Below, piece after piece: positions 52,754 through 62,169 of a stretch of DNA of 64,000 bases. The first letter of the stretch is position 1. Each line of letters begins with the position of its first letter. The stretch spans positions 62,001 to 126,000 of the forward strand of contig NZ_JAGHKQ010000006.1 in assembly GCF_017742235.1 (NCBI RefSeq), written 5' to 3'. The notes beneath the pieces are model-generated. The model made no database searches, was not told where the DNA came from, and was given only the letters and a program-made list of their open reading frames with translations. The position numbers and the translations under genes were made by a program. Source of the DNA: Bacillus sp. 165. Its GTDB lineage: Bacteria > Bacillota > Bacilli > Bacillales > Bacillaceae_G.

Positions 52754-53686
52754 TTATAGTTTTTCAGCGATACGAAGTTTTGCAGAACGTGAGCGATTAT
52801 TTTCCTCCAGTTCTTCTTGTGAAGGCAAAATTGGCTTTCTTGTAACCAGCTTTAGCTTCGGTTTGAATTCTTCTGGAATAATAGGAAGTCCCGGTGGCAG
52901 CGGAGGCGTTGTACTATGTTTTTTAAAAGTCACTTTACATATACGATCTTCTAATGAATGAAACGTGATAACACTGATTCGGCCACCTGGCTTTACAACG
53001 TCTATAGCTGCCTCTAACGCTTCTTCAAACACTTTCAATTCATCATTGACCGCAATGCGAATAGCTTGAAATACACGTTTAGCCGGATGCCCGCCTGTGC
53101 GCCTTGCAGGAGCTGGAATTCCTTCTTTAATTAACTCCACTAATTCCCCGGTTGTTTCGATAGGTTTTGTATTTCGGTAAGCTTCAATTTTTCTTGCGAT
53201 TTGCTTTGAAAATTTCTCTTCTCCATATTGAAAGAAAATGCGTACCAAGTCTTCATATGACCATTTGTTTACAACATCATAGGCTGTTAACGAAGCGTCT
53301 TGATCCATTCTCATATCTAACGGCGCATCGTGGTGATAGCTAAAGCCTCGTTCCGGTGTATCCAATTGAGGAGAAGATACGCCCAAGTCGAACAATACAC
53401 CATCCACTTGTGTTATGCCGATGTTTGCTAATTCTTCTTTCAAGTATCGAAAATTACTTTTTATAATCGTGAAAGGAGTTCCGTAAGCGGCCAGCTTTTC
53501 TTCTGCATGTGCAATAGCGGTCTCATCTTGGTCAAACGCAATGAGTCTTCCTTCTTCAGATAATTGTGATATAAGATAAGAGCTGTGTCCGGCTCCGCCG
53601 AGAGTACAGTCAACATATACACCGTCCTCTCTTATGTTCAGACCGTCCACGGTCTCCTTTAACAATACTGTTACATGTTTAAACAT
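52754..53686 (-). CDS. rsmH: 16S rRNA m4C1402 methyltransferase RsmH
   Basis: The product has 310 residues. The SAM-binding motif [15 protein letters not shown] is near residue 24 and the RsmH motifs [14 protein letters not shown] and [12 protein letters not shown] near 105 and 205. It N4-methylates C1402 of 16S rRNA. ATG at 53686 has TAGGTG upstream. In other Bacillus, mraZ lies directly upstream; here the 273-base gap before it holds no gene. Confidence 0.96.
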   Translation of the reverse strand: MFKHVTVLLKETVDGLNIREDGVYVDCTLGGAGHSSYLISQLSEEGRLIAFDQDETAIAHAEEKLAAYGTPFTIIKSNFRYLKEELANIGITQVDGVLFDLGVSSPQLDTPERGFSYHHDAPLDMRMDQDASLTAYDVVNKWSYEDLVRIFFQYGEEKFSKQIARKIEAYRNTKPIETTGELVELIKEGIPAPARRTGGHPAKRVFQAIRIAVNDELKVFEEALEAAIDVVKPGGRISVITFHSLEDRICKVTFKKHSTTPPLPPGLPIIPEEFKPKLKLVTRKPILPSQEELEENNRSRSAKLRIAEKL

Positions 53687-53914
53687 AGATGCACCTACTT
53701 TGTAAAATAATTCCTTTAATTATAGCAACTCTTTCATTATATAATAAATTCTGCCATCTTTGCTTGAAATATTAATAAAATAATGTTGCAAAACAGACAT
53801 AATAACCTTACATTTTCGTTACTTATTGTTTACTTAGAAACCATTGCTAATACAGGATAAACATATCTGTCATGCATAATGGCTCCTTTTCTTTTATATA
53901 AAAATTCGTTTATT
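53687..53914. other. Non-coding gap where mraZ is expected
   Basis: Between bshC and rsmH other Bacillus carry mraZ (about 143 codons). No frame here resembles it. The stretch is AT-rich; TATAAT-like sequences are present near 53705-53740, but no clear -35 box at a standard spacing was found. Confidence 0.65.
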
Positions 53915-53955
53915 AATAAAGAAATCCTGCAAACTTTCTGCAGGATTTCTTTATT
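53915..53955 (-). terminator. bshC terminator
   Basis: A perfect 17-bp stem (53915-53931 with 53939-53955, 7-base loop) follows the bshC stop. T-rich on the minus side. Confidence 0.88.
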
Positions 53956-53959
53956 AATA

Positions 53960-55573
53960 TTAACATTTTACAATTTTATGATGAGCATTCCAGTCAAAAG
54001 GTAAATCCACTGCTTGACGAATAAAATCAAACCCGTATTCATTTAAATAGTAACATACATTCCATACTCGTTCTTGCAGCAGCCCTAACGGCTGAAGAGA
54101 TATTTCAATCCGTCTTAATTTGTTCAGTTCAGCATCATGCCTTACTTCAATTGTTTTTTGTATCTCTCGTTCAAGTATAGCAATTTGCTGTTCAATTTTT
54201 TGCTGATTTTTCTTTGCGAAAGACTCCATCGCAGGATTTATGCGGCCAGCGAGCTCCCTGAGCGCTTGATGAGCATGCTCTATTTTTTCACGTGCTTGTG
54301 TAAACTCTTGGTTCACGGGTTCTGAAATTTGAGCATTCAACCACTCTTCTCTGAGCATTGCTGCATTTTTTTGGAATACATCAGACACAGCAATTCCTAT
54401 ATCTTTCATATCAGCCTCAATTGCACGCTCCACATAGCTGATCATATGGCGGGTGATTACTGGAGGCATATGAAACTCTACTGCATGAAATACCTGCTTT
54501 AATTCACTCCAATACGCAACTTCGCCGGGTCCTCCAATAAAAGCAAGCGTTGGAAATAAATATTCCTGCATCAGCGGTCTCGTAACAACATTGTTGCTGA
54601 AGATCTCCGGCTTTTCTTCCACTGCTTTTTGTAATTCTTCATAAGTAAATGTAAATGCCCCATCTTTACAAGAAAACAACCCATTCTCTTCTTTTTCCAA
54701 AAGCCAGCGTTCCCCCTCTATATGCATAAAGAGATGAACTGCTTGTTCTTTTGTCGCAATAAGAGGCGTATAGCCACTCTCTTTTAGTACGCTTTGCTGC
54801 ATACGTAGTCCTGTCTGAATCTCTTCATGGTGAGCCAACAACGTTTTAAAGAATGGTCCTTCCAGCTTTCGAAGTGCTTTATCTCCGGAATCGATTAAAA
54901 TCAATCCGTCTTCTTTAAATAATTCCATAATAATACGAGCAAAAAAATCAACATACGTATCAGCTTTATCAAGGCAATCCTTAATAAAATGCAGCAAATC
55001 ATTTGTATAGGCGGTTTCTTTATACGTTTTAAATATGTCCTGTACCCAATTCCAGCACACTTCCTTATCCAGAACTGTCTCTGAAGCAATGCTTTTTTGC
55101 TTATGCACTTGATTAAATACAGATTTTTTTATATTTTTTTCTTTCATAACGTATATATGATTGACTTCGTCTATATCATGATCTTCCCCTGCAATCCAAA
55201 ACACCGGTACAACGCGGACACCCAGTTTCTCTTGCTGCTGAGAAGCAAGCTGCAAAATAGAAATGATTTTATGGATTGTATACATTGGACCCGTCAACAA
55301 ACCTGCTTGCTGCCCTCCAATAACAACATATGTGTTTTCATCTTGTAAAGCATGAATATTTTCGACAGTTTTCCTGCCAGCATTAAAGCGTTCACTGTAT
55401 CGCAATAAGTGAGCAACCAATTCTTTGCGCGCATAAGTACGTCCTTTTAAATCTTCTACTCTTTTTTTCATCTGATCCATTGTATAGTCAAAGTGAGCTG
55501 TCATTTTTTCTTTACCAGCCATATAATCTCCTGCTGCACCGGACAGAGAGAAAGAGATTTCTTTTACATCCAT
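53960..55573 (-). CDS. bshC: Bacillithiol biosynthesis cysteine-adding enzyme BshC
   Basis: The product has 537 residues, the normal length. A Rossmann-like core with YVVIGGQQAGLLTGPMYTIHKI near residue 85, FWIAGEDHDIDEVNH near 127 and a long coiled-coil C-terminal part are the family marks. It adds cysteine to glucosaminyl-malate to make bacillithiol, the main low-molecular thiol of Bacillus. Bacillithiol links to the thiol theme of the rhodanese block at 4.7-8.1 kb. ATG at 55573 has AAAGGAAG upstream. It stands in the Bacillus yllA position. Confidence 0.94.
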   Translation of the reverse strand: MDVKEISFSLSGAAGDYMAGKEKMTAHFDYTMDQMKKRVEDLKGRTYARKELVAHLLRYSERFNAGRKTVENIHALQDENTYVVIGGQQAGLLTGPMYTIHKIISILQLASQQQEKLGVRVVPVFWIAGEDHDIDEVNHIYVMKEKNIKKSVFNQVHKQKSIASETVLDKEVCWNWVQDIFKTYKETAYTNDLLHFIKDCLDKADTYVDFFARIIMELFKEDGLILIDSGDKALRKLEGPFFKTLLAHHEEIQTGLRMQQSVLKESGYTPLIATKEQAVHLFMHIEGERWLLEKEENGLFSCKDGAFTFTYEELQKAVEEKPEIFSNNVVTRPLMQEYLFPTLAFIGGPGEVAYWSELKQVFHAVEFHMPPVITRHMISYVERAIEADMKDIGIAVSDVFQKNAAMLREEWLNAQISEPVNQEFTQAREKIEHAHQALRELAGRINPAMESFAKKNQQKIEQQIAILEREIQKTIEVRHDAELNKLRRIEISLQPLGLLQERVWNVCYYLNEYGFDFIRQAVDLPFDWNAHHKIVKC

Positions 55574-55674
55574 ATAATTCTTCCTTTCATATGTAAAGGT
55601 AATATCTTTTCGTACGTTATACTATTCCAATCAAAATTGTAGTCAAAGTTGTCAGGAAAAGCAAAAAATAACTC

Positions 55675-56568
55675 CTATTGCTGTTCTTTCTGCAGCCCTT
55701 TGATGGAATAATATAAAAAAGACAATGTCGGTACATATGTATGCTGCTTATTAGCTTGCTGCAAAATATACCCTATAATCGAATCTATTTCTGTTTGCCT
55801 GCCATTCTTTATATCCATCAGCATCGAAGAATGGTTATGTGCCGTGTTTCTGCAAACCGTACATACTCTATTCCACTGCTCTTCTCTATTCTTTACTTTG
55901 ACTGCTTGCAGTATTTCATCAAATACTATTTGCATTGCTTGATGTAACGATGGATTGGTCAGCAAAGCACCGTTTCTCACACCATACAAGGCTGTCAATG
56001 GGTTAATGCACGCGTTGATAATGAGTTTATTAATCATTACAGCAAACCAGTCATTTTCTATAGTGCCAGGAAAAAGCTCATTATGAAAACAATGCAGGAA
56101 AGAATTAAAATGTCCCGTGTTTCCTTGTACAATTCCTATTTTAGTGGATCCCATACCCGTATGCTCTACCGTTGTAGCATTTAGCTTTCTTGCACCATGC
56201 TCCACTATTCCTACCGCACTAGGCTGCTTCATATTTTCCAACATAGACAGATGGCTCATCCCATTTTGCAAAAACACAAATCGTTCACAATCTGTTACTC
56301 CTAAAATGTAATCCATAATACTTGGAAGATGATATTGTTTGACTGCAAAAAGCAAATAGTCATCCCTATACATCCCCTCAGCCCAGTCCTCAGCATACAT
56401 CGCCACCGTATCCTTCTTTGTATTTCTCAAACAGGTTACTCCATTTTTCAGCAGCGCTTCAGCCTGCTCCGGTTTCCTTGTATAAAGAGTGACTTCCGCT
56501 CCTTTCTTCCGGAAATAATAAGCACATAACAAACCAATCGATCCTCCGCCAACAATTCCAATCTTCAT
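55675..56568 (-). CDS. panE: 2-dehydropantoate 2-reductase
   Basis: The product has 297 residues. The N-terminal Rossmann motif GIVGGGSIGLLCAYYF holds NADPH. The catalytic Lys is in MINKLIINACINPLTALYG near residue 178. It reduces ketopantoate to pantoate for coenzyme A synthesis. B. subtilis ylbQ, in the same position next to yllA, is a paralogue of panE; the exact substrate is inferred from the family. ATG at 56568 has GGGAGA upstream. Confidence 0.87.
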   Translation of the reverse strand: MKIGIVGGGSIGLLCAYYFRKKGAEVTLYTRKPEQAEALLKNGVTCLRNTKKDTVAMYAEDWAEGMYRDDYLLFAVKQYHLPSIMDYILGVTDCERFVFLQNGMSHLSMLENMKQPSAVGIVEHGARKLNATTVEHTGMGSTKIGIVQGNTGHFNSFLHCFHNELFPGTIENDWFAVMINKLIINACINPLTALYGVRNGALLTNPSLHQAMQIVFDEILQAVKVKNREEQWNRVCTVCRNTAHNHSSMLMDIKNGRQTEIDSIIGYILQQANKQHTYVPTLSFLYYSIKGLQKEQQ

Positions 56569-56745
56569 TTATTTTCTCCCGTACAGTTTTACACTTAGTG
56601 TAGCAAACTTTTTAAAAAAATGCTGTGAGAAAATAAAAAATATAGACACCTTCATCCTTCATAATTTTAGTTAGTTAAGTTATAATAGTATTATAAATAT
56701 TTATACTTTTCGTTACTTTACACCGAGAGAAGGATGTGAAAGCAA

Positions 56746-57216
56746 ATGTATATTCCAAAAGTAGAGCGTTTACTTGTAAATTACAAAACTCTTGAAGAGT
56801 TTAAGAAGTTTAAAGGTTGCGGAGCGCAGGAATTGTCTATGCTAGAAGACTTACAAGAAAATATTATTGAAGACAATAGTGAATCTCCATTTTACGGGAT
56901 TTATTATGGAGGATCTCTTGTTGCAAGAATGAGTTTGTATGTTACAAAGCCATATGAATACTCCATACCGAAGCAGGAGTATCTAGAGTTATTTAAGCTC
57001 GAAGTGCTTCCTACATTTCAGAAAAAGGGATTTGGGAGATCGCTCGTAGATTACGCAAAAAGCTTGAACATGCCGATTAAAACAACTGCACGTGTGAATT
57101 CAGAAGAATTTTGGCAAAAACAAGGCTTTCAAAAAACAACCAATCATGAGGGCACAGTATATCTGTGGTATCCTGAAACAAAGGTGAATACGGTTTCAAA
57201 TGGAGAATCTGCATAA
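56746..57216 (+). CDS. ylbP: GNAT family N-acetyltransferase YlbP
   Basis: The product has 156 residues. The acetyl-CoA binding motif FQKKGFGRSLV is near residue 100, and the YlbP family start (MYIPKVERLLVNYKTLEEF) is seen. The substrate is unknown. ATG at 56746 has GAAGGATGTG upstream. It is on the plus strand, convergent with gerR, the same arrangement as in B. subtilis. The two genes share a terminator. Confidence 0.85.
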   Translation: MYIPKVERLLVNYKTLEEFKKFKGCGAQELSMLEDLQENIIEDNSESPFYGIYYGGSLVARMSLYVTKPYEYSIPKQEYLELFKLEVLPTFQKKGFGRSLVDYAKSLNMPIKTTARVNSEEFWQKQGFQKTTNHEGTVYLWYPETKVNTVSNGESA

Positions 57217-57240
57217 TTTATCTGCTGCTCCAACCTCAAA

Positions 57241-57279
57241 AGAAAAACAGCTGTAGTTACAAACTCCAGCTGTTTTTCT
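57241..57279. terminator. Shared terminator of ylbP and gerR
   Basis: AGAAAAACAGCTG (57241-57253) and CAGCTGTTTTTCT (57267-57279) form a perfect 13-bp stem with A-tract and T-tract arms, so it stops both convergent transcripts. Confidence 0.9.
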
Positions 57280-57838
57280 ATTTCTCAATTTTTTCTAGTA
57301 CATTTCGTTCGCGTAAAAGCTGTACTTTCTTTTCTCGTTCAGATGACTCCAGCACCACTACGTTTCTTTTTCGATCAATATAGTCAAAGAGTGTTCTATA
57401 TTCTTCCTCTAAGAGTTCAAGCTTTGTCAGTAATTCTTCTTTTTCGTTTAGAAGAAATTGCTTTTCTTGCTCCAACTTTTCTATTTGAGCATGCAAGGTA
57501 TTTTCATTAGTTTGTTCTTCTAATTTTTGTAAAAAAGCAACAACTTGGCTAAGTGTAATAGAATCACTGGATTGGTTGTTCACACTTTGCTTTACAGGCT
57601 CTTCACGTACAATCGCTTCCTTACGAAGTTGCTTAGCTTCTTCTATGTGAGCTTTATATTGCTTTCTCACGTAGGAATTCCACCGAAATCCGCAGGCTGC
57701 GGGGGTTCTTGATAAGTGTCGGCCTACTTCTTTAAAAGCTAACAATTGTGTTCCGCCTTCCTTGATGTGACGCAGCACAACTTCCGCTAACAATAAATCT
57801 TCCTCATCAGTCCATGCATCTTGACGTGTTGTCGCCAT
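57278..57838 (-). CDS. gerR: RsfA-family sporulation regulator GerR (YlbO)
   Basis: The product has 186 residues. An N-terminal Myb/SANT-like domain ([21 protein letters not shown], then [18 protein letters not shown], residues 4-60) binds DNA, and a long coiled coil (about 100-165) follows. In B. subtilis YlbO/GerR is a sigma-E dependent mother-cell regulator; the paralogue RsfA acts in the forespore. Position beside ylbP favours GerR. ATG at 57838 has AAGGAGAG upstream. Confidence 0.85.
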   Translation of the reverse strand: MATTRQDAWTDEEDLLLAEVVLRHIKEGGTQLLAFKEVGRHLSRTPAACGFRWNSYVRKQYKAHIEEAKQLRKEAIVREEPVKQSVNNQSSDSITLSQVVAFLQKLEEQTNENTLHAQIEKLEQEKQFLLNEKEELLTKLELLEEEYRTLFDYIDRKRNVVVLESSEREKKVQLLRERNVLEKIEK

Positions 57839-58031
57839 TCTGATCTCTCCTTAGCCATTTTTTACTAAACATATGCGACTAATAGAGGAGATAGAATGTT
57901 AAACAGTATGATTTTTTATTAAAAATCTGTTTCTTCTATCAAGAAATCGAAGCGGTTAATTCCCTATTCCTCACTCAATACGGTTGTAGACATCCTGATC
58001 TATTTATTTCTATAGTTGCATTGTACTATTC

Positions 58032-58790
58032 TTAGCCTTCTAAAAACGCAGCCACTGCCTGATGATGAGCGTCTCCTTCCCAAAGAACCGCACATTCTTC
58101 AATTTCTTCTCTCATTCGCTCTTGCAGTCCTGTTACCTTCCATTTTCTCACTGCTATTTTTTTATAAGCAGCTAGAACTTCAGCACGAGGGGAGAGTGTC
58201 TCCTCAATCCAGTTGCGACATGATAGTTTTAAATCTCCATCTATAATTTTATGAATAAACCCAATTGTATGAGCCTCCTCAGCAGAATAGCGTTTGGCAG
58301 AATATAAAAGCTGCATGGCTTGGTCATGACGAAGCTTTTCGTACAGCATCGTTCCCCCGCCCCATCCAGTTGTAATCCCTAAATGCCCTTGTACAAATCC
58401 AACTTGTGCCGTATTGATTGCCAACCGATAATCACAGGCTGCCGCAATTTCACAGCCACCTCCCACAGCCGTTCCGTTCAATAAAGCAATTGTAGGCTTA
58501 GGTAGCGTCATCAACTTATATAAAATGCCTCCCATTTTACTAAGCATTTCAAGCGCTTCTTCTCTTGTATATAAACCATGAAATTGCTGAAGATCTCCAC
58601 CTGAGCAGAAAGCCTTGTCTCCAGCACCTGTTATCACAAGGGCCTTATCTTTTTCGCTTTGAGATACTTCTCTCACTACTTTGTCTAATGCATCCATGAC
58701 ATCATAATCAACAGCATTGCGGCGCTCCGGCCGGTTCAACGTCACCCAAACGATTCCTGCTTCATCTCGTTCTACAATTAATTTCTCCAT
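58032..58790 (-). CDS. Enoyl-CoA hydratase/isomerase family protein
   Basis: The product has 252 residues with the crotonase fold. The oxyanion-hole motif CSGGDL is at residues 62-67. One catalytic Glu is present (GGGCE, residue 114), but the second hydratase Glu, expected in a QPE motif, is missing (FVQGHLGITTGWGGG, residues 132-146). It may thus not be a normal hydratase; the WGGG tail of this motif recalls decarboxylase or other crotonase members. It lies between rpmF and gerR. ATG at 58790 has GAGGAGAG upstream. The family is firm; the reaction is not. Confidence 0.82.
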   Translation of the reverse strand: MEKLIVERDEAGIVWVTLNRPERRNAVDYDVMDALDKVVREVSQSEKDKALVITGAGDKAFCSGGDLQQFHGLYTREEALEMLSKMGGILYKLMTLPKPTIALLNGTAVGGGCEIAAACDYRLAINTAQVGFVQGHLGITTGWGGGTMLYEKLRHDQAMQLLYSAKRYSAEEAHTIGFIHKIIDGDLKLSCRNWIEETLSPRAEVLAAYKKIAVRKWKVTGLQERMREEIEECAVLWEGDAHHQAVAAFLEG

Positions 58791-58854
58791 ATTTTCCTCT
58801 CCTCTTAACTTTCTGTACTATGTATGCTTCGAGAAAGAAAGAAAAAATCCCTTT

Positions 58855-58891
58855 AAAAATAAATAAGCGCAAGGGATATCCCTTGCGCTTA
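58855..58891 (-). terminator. rpmF terminator
   Basis: TAAGCGCAAGGG (58864-58875) and CCCTTGCGCTTA (58880-58891) form a perfect 12-bp stem with a 4-base loop; TTTATTTTT follows on the minus strand. Confidence 0.93.
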
Positions 58892-58904
58892 CCTGTCAGC
58901 AAAA

Positions 58905-59078
58905 TTATTTGCTAACAACTTCTTTACCTTTGTAAGTACCACATGCTTTACATACGCGGTGAGCTAGTTTCATTTCACCACAGCTTGGGCATTCTACCAT
59001 ACCAGGTACAGATAATTTAAAGTGTGTACGACGTTTTCTTTTTGCAGTTTTAGATGTTCTTCTAAAAGGTACAGCCAT
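58905..59078 (-). CDS. rpmF: 50S ribosomal protein L32
   Basis: The product has 57 residues. The N-terminus [19 protein letters not shown] is typical, and a zinc ribbon with two CxxC pairs is complete (CPSCGE...CKACG), so this is the C+ zinc-bound form. I chose ATG at 59078 with GGAGGTGG upstream; a longer frame is not supported. It forms an operon with ylbN, as in most bacteria. Confidence 0.96.
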   Translation of the reverse strand: MAVPFRRTSKTAKRKRRTHFKLSVPGMVECPSCGEMKLAHRVCKACGTYKGKEVVSK

Positions 59079-59139
59079 TATTCCCACCTCCTTAAACAGA
59101 GTCAGATTCATATGAAGACCTTACGGGGACTTCGCACGT

Positions 59140-59646
59140 TTACTTGTCAAAAAACTTCGCAAGCCCAGCCAATCGAGGGTCGATTTTCTCTGCTTGATCC
59201 TTTTCAGAAATCACTTGCCAGTCTTGACCTTTCGTAGGTGCTCCACCTGCAGGTTCAGCTTCTTCACTAAACACTTGCAGCGGAATTTCCAGAATTATAT
59301 TTTCCTTAATTACCGGGAGTAAGTCAAGTACTTCTCCCTCTAAATAGCGAAAATCTTCATCACCTTCGTATTCCGTATGTTCCAGCAGAAAAACTTCTTT
59401 CGTATGAACATCAAACGGAAGCGGTACATCAACTAGCGATCGTGAACAAGGGAGAACCATTGTTCCAGTAATATGAAGATGAAAGGTAATGTAGTCGGAT
59501 GTAAAATCTGCCCTTCCTTGTAAATGAACCGGAGAGATCTCTCGAATATCCGTATTCTCTTCTTTCAATTCACTTACATCTACCATTTCATCGAACGTTA
59601 ATCCCTTATTTCGATATTTTTGAAGCTGATGAATTGACCATTTCAT
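59140..59646 (-). CDS. ylbN: YceD/DUF177 family protein YlbN
   Basis: The product has 168 residues. The DUF177 signature is seen in MVLPCSRSLVDVPLPFDVHTKEVF and in the last quarter (IDPRLAGLAKFF). It lies directly upstream of rpmF in most bacteria; its plant and bacterial relatives are linked to 23S rRNA processing or ribosome assembly. ATG at 59646 has AGGTGA upstream. It is driven by a consensus sigma-A promoter. Confidence 0.92.
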   Translation of the reverse strand: MKWSIHQLQKYRNKGLTFDEMVDVSELKEENTDIREISPVHLQGRADFTSDYITFHLHITGTMVLPCSRSLVDVPLPFDVHTKEVFLLEHTEYEGDEDFRYLEGEVLDLLPVIKENIILEIPLQVFSEEAEPAGGAPTKGQDWQVISEKDQAEKIDPRLAGLAKFFDK

Positions 59647-59675
59647 AATTTAATCACCTCAAGGCAACAAAGAAA

Positions 59676-59704
59676 ATTATAGCTTTGACTGATGTATTTG
59701 TCAA
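59676..59704 (-). promoter_or_regulatory. Consensus sigma-A promoter of ylbN-rpmF
   Basis: TTGACA (59699-59704) and TATAAT (59676-59681) on the minus strand are exactly 17 bp apart, a perfect consensus. This suits constant high expression of L32. Confidence 0.9.
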
Positions 59705-59726
59705 TATTTTTTCTTTACACTATAAT
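59698..59726 (+). promoter_or_regulatory. Sigma-A promoter of ylbM, sharing its -35 with the ylbN promoter
   Basis: TTGTCA (59698-59703) and TATAAT (59721-59726) on the plus strand are 17 bp apart. Its -35 box uses nearly the same bases as the -35 box of the ylbN promoter on the other strand, so the two polymerases cannot bind at the same time. Confidence 0.7.
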
Positions 59727-59862
59727 GTAAGTATTATCCGCAATATATACAGATTACCATGTTTTTATACGAAAAGAAACAAAACTTTATCGCAGCATAG
59801 TTTTCTTTGTTAAATTTGCTTATTTACCTGCACTGTTGGTTCCTAAGAAAGGAGGACAGCTC

Positions 59863-61104
59863 ATGAAAGCTGCCGGTGTTATTGTTGAATATAACCCATT
59901 TCATAACGGACATGCTTATCATTTGCAAGAAACGAAAAAGTTAACAAACGCTGATATTACTATTGCAGTTATGAGCGGACATTTCTTACAGCGGGGAGAA
60001 CCTGCTCTCGTATCTAAATGGGCGCGAACAAAAATGGCGTTAGAAGGCGGAATTGATCTTATCATTGAGCTTCCCTATGCATTTGCCACTCAAAAGGCAC
60101 AGACCTTTGCAAGCGGAGCAGTTTCATTATTAGATGCATTAGGAGTGCAAGAAGTGTGTTTCGGAAGCGAAAGCGGCAACATTGACAGCTTTTTAGACAC
60201 GCTTTTTTTACAAGAACAGTTTACAGACACTTTTGAACACAATGTGAGACAACGAATGAAAGAAGGGAGCAGTTATCCAAAAGCATTATCTGAAGCATTT
60301 GGTGCTCTGCAAGGAGAGGCGCATACTGTCGACATGGCTAAGCCGAATAACATCCTAGGTTTCCATTACATACAAGCTATTCATCGGCAGCAAAGCTCCA
60401 TTGTTCCTATAACCGTAACTCGATTAAACGCACAATATCATGACGAGACATTTGCTTCTGCAACTATTGCCAGCGCAACGAGCATTCGAAAGCAATTACT
60501 GTCTTCGTCGATTTCCTTTCCAACCATCGAAGGTGTCGTTCCTGCCGTTACTTATCAGCATCTAAAAGACTATTACGCTCAATACAGGCTTCTTCACAAT
60601 TGGGAGCATTATTTCTCATTTCTTAAATACCGGTTACTTTCCTCCTCGGCTTCACAATTACAGCACATATATGAAGCTGAAGAAGGGTTAGAAAACCGGT
60701 TACTTTCGCATATTCAAGAGGCAAACTCATTCCACTCGTTCATGGAGAGCATTAAAACAAAACGATATACTTGGACTAGACTACAGCGCCTTTGCTTACA
60801 TATACTTACAAACACCACAAAAGAAGAGATGAGGAGTATAAACGAAAAAGAAACGGCCCCTTACATACGGATTCTCGGGATGTCGAAAAAAGGACAGCTC
60901 TACCTGTCCTCGATAAAAAAACATGTACCTGTTCCCATTATCACTCGTTTACAAGCATTGGATCATCCATTGCTGCAACTCGATAAAAAAGCAAGTGCTG
61001 TCTACTCTGCTGTTTTTGAAGAACCTCTTCGCTCCAAAATGCTAAAGGTAGAAATGACACATCCTCCTCTGCGGTATGATGAGGATACCAATATGTTTCT
61101 GTAA
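59863..61104 (+). CDS. tmcAL: tRNA(Met) cytidine acetate ligase TmcAL (YlbM)
   Basis: The product has 413 residues. The N-terminal nucleotidyltransferase-like motif VIVEYNPFHNGHAYHL is at residues 5-20. It uses ATP and acetate to make N4-acetylcytidine at the wobble base of elongator tRNA-Met, as shown for B. subtilis YlbM. I chose ATG at 59863, eight bases after AAAGGAGG; a longer frame starting at 59836 overlaps the ribosome site. It is on the plus strand and convergent with ylbL. Confidence 0.93.
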   Translation: MKAAGVIVEYNPFHNGHAYHLQETKKLTNADITIAVMSGHFLQRGEPALVSKWARTKMALEGGIDLIIELPYAFATQKAQTFASGAVSLLDALGVQEVCFGSESGNIDSFLDTLFLQEQFTDTFEHNVRQRMKEGSSYPKALSEAFGALQGEAHTVDMAKPNNILGFHYIQAIHRQQSSIVPITVTRLNAQYHDETFASATIASATSIRKQLLSSSISFPTIEGVVPAVTYQHLKDYYAQYRLLHNWEHYFSFLKYRLLSSSASQLQHIYEAEEGLENRLLSHIQEANSFHSFMESIKTKRYTWTRLQRLCLHILTNTTKEEMRSINEKETAPYIRILGMSKKGQLYLSSIKKHVPVPIITRLQALDHPLLQLDKKASAVYSAVFEEPLRSKMLKVEMTHPPLRYDEDTNMFL

Positions 61105-61109
61105 TAGAA

Positions 61110-61148
61110 AGAAGTGCCACAGATTGACAAGGCACTTCTCTTTATTTG
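61110..61148. terminator. Terminator between convergent ylbM and ylbL
   Basis: AGAAGTGCC (61110-61118) and GGCACTTCT (61131-61139) form a 9-bp stem followed by a T-rich stretch on the plus strand and AGAAA on the other. Confidence 0.8.
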
Positions 61149-61149
61149 T

Positions 61150-62169
61150 TTATTTTTTTAATTTTTCTAAATAAGCAAGCGCATCATCTAGTGTATCAAC
61201 TGGGATAATCTTCATTTTTGTACCTATATCCTTTGCAGTTTTTACCGCTTCTTTATAGTTGGATTTTGAATCGCCCTGTTCATTAGGTGCAAAGAAAATT
61301 TCTGCGCCTGCATTGCTCGCCGCCACAATTTTTTGGGAAATCCCCCCAATCGGACCAACTTGACCTTTTTCATCTATCGTTCCAGTACCTGCAATTTTAT
61401 GTCCTTTTGTTAAATCCTCTTTTGTTAACTGGTTGTAGATTTCAAGCGTAAACATCATCCCAGCAGATGGTCCTCCAATTCGATGGGAGTCAATTGCTAC
61501 TTTCGGCTCTACCTCCAGCTCTTGATCTGTAACAATAGCAACCCCGATACCAACCCGCCCCTCTGCTCCTTTAATGGGCTGCAGCTGAAAGGTTTCACTT
61601 TTTTTCGTTTTATCACGAGTAAATTCAATAGTAACTGCATCACCTTGTTTTTTCATATTCATATAATCGATAAACTCTTGAGCCGTTTTCAGCGCAGTTC
61701 CATCCACAGCTTGCAAATGGTCGCCAAGCTTCAACTTGCCGTATGCAGGCATCCCTTTTACTACATCAAGCACCAGCACTCCTTTATTGTTAATGGTAAC
61801 GGATTTATGCGCACGCGTATAAGCATTTAATTTTGCAGCATCCTGTGACCCTTTCATCATATATAGCTGTTGAAATTGATAGTCCTCATCAGACTGTCCC
61901 TTTTGTAAAATTTCCTCTTCCTTATAAATTTCATGATATTTATTCCATTTTGCTGTCAGGTAGTTGACGATATTTGCTTTTGACATCGATACTGTCACAA
62001 GCATAAAATCGCCTTCTTCCTTATAACCATTCTCCACCTTCACATATGGTTTTAATTCCTCCGCTAGCCCAGGCTTTGTAATATAAAACGGTAATTGAAT
62101 GTACGTAACACCTACAGCGAGGATCACTGCTAATAAAAATACATTTAAATAGCGAAACCTTTTAAACAT
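61150..62169 (-). CDS. ylbL: PDZ/Lon-like serine protease YlbL
   Basis: The product has 339 residues. A membrane helix at residues 8-25 precedes a PDZ domain (about 120-195) and a Lon-type protease domain. The catalytic Ser is in RIGGPSAGMMF near residue 227, and the Lys in GQVGPIGGISQKIVAA near 273. In B. subtilis YlbL helps degrade the division inhibitor YneA after DNA damage. ATG at 62169 has AAGGAG upstream; it overlaps the ylbK stop by eight bases. Confidence 0.93.
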   Translation of the reverse strand: MFKRFRYLNVFLLAVILAVGVTYIQLPFYITKPGLAEELKPYVKVENGYKEEGDFMLVTVSMSKANIVNYLTAKWNKYHEIYKEEEILQKGQSDEDYQFQQLYMMKGSQDAAKLNAYTRAHKSVTINNKGVLVLDVVKGMPAYGKLKLGDHLQAVDGTALKTAQEFIDYMNMKKQGDAVTIEFTRDKTKKSETFQLQPIKGAEGRVGIGVAIVTDQELEVEPKVAIDSHRIGGPSAGMMFTLEIYNQLTKEDLTKGHKIAGTGTIDEKGQVGPIGGISQKIVAASNAGAEIFFAPNEQGDSKSNYKEAVKTAKDIGTKMKIIPVDTLDDALAYLEKLKK

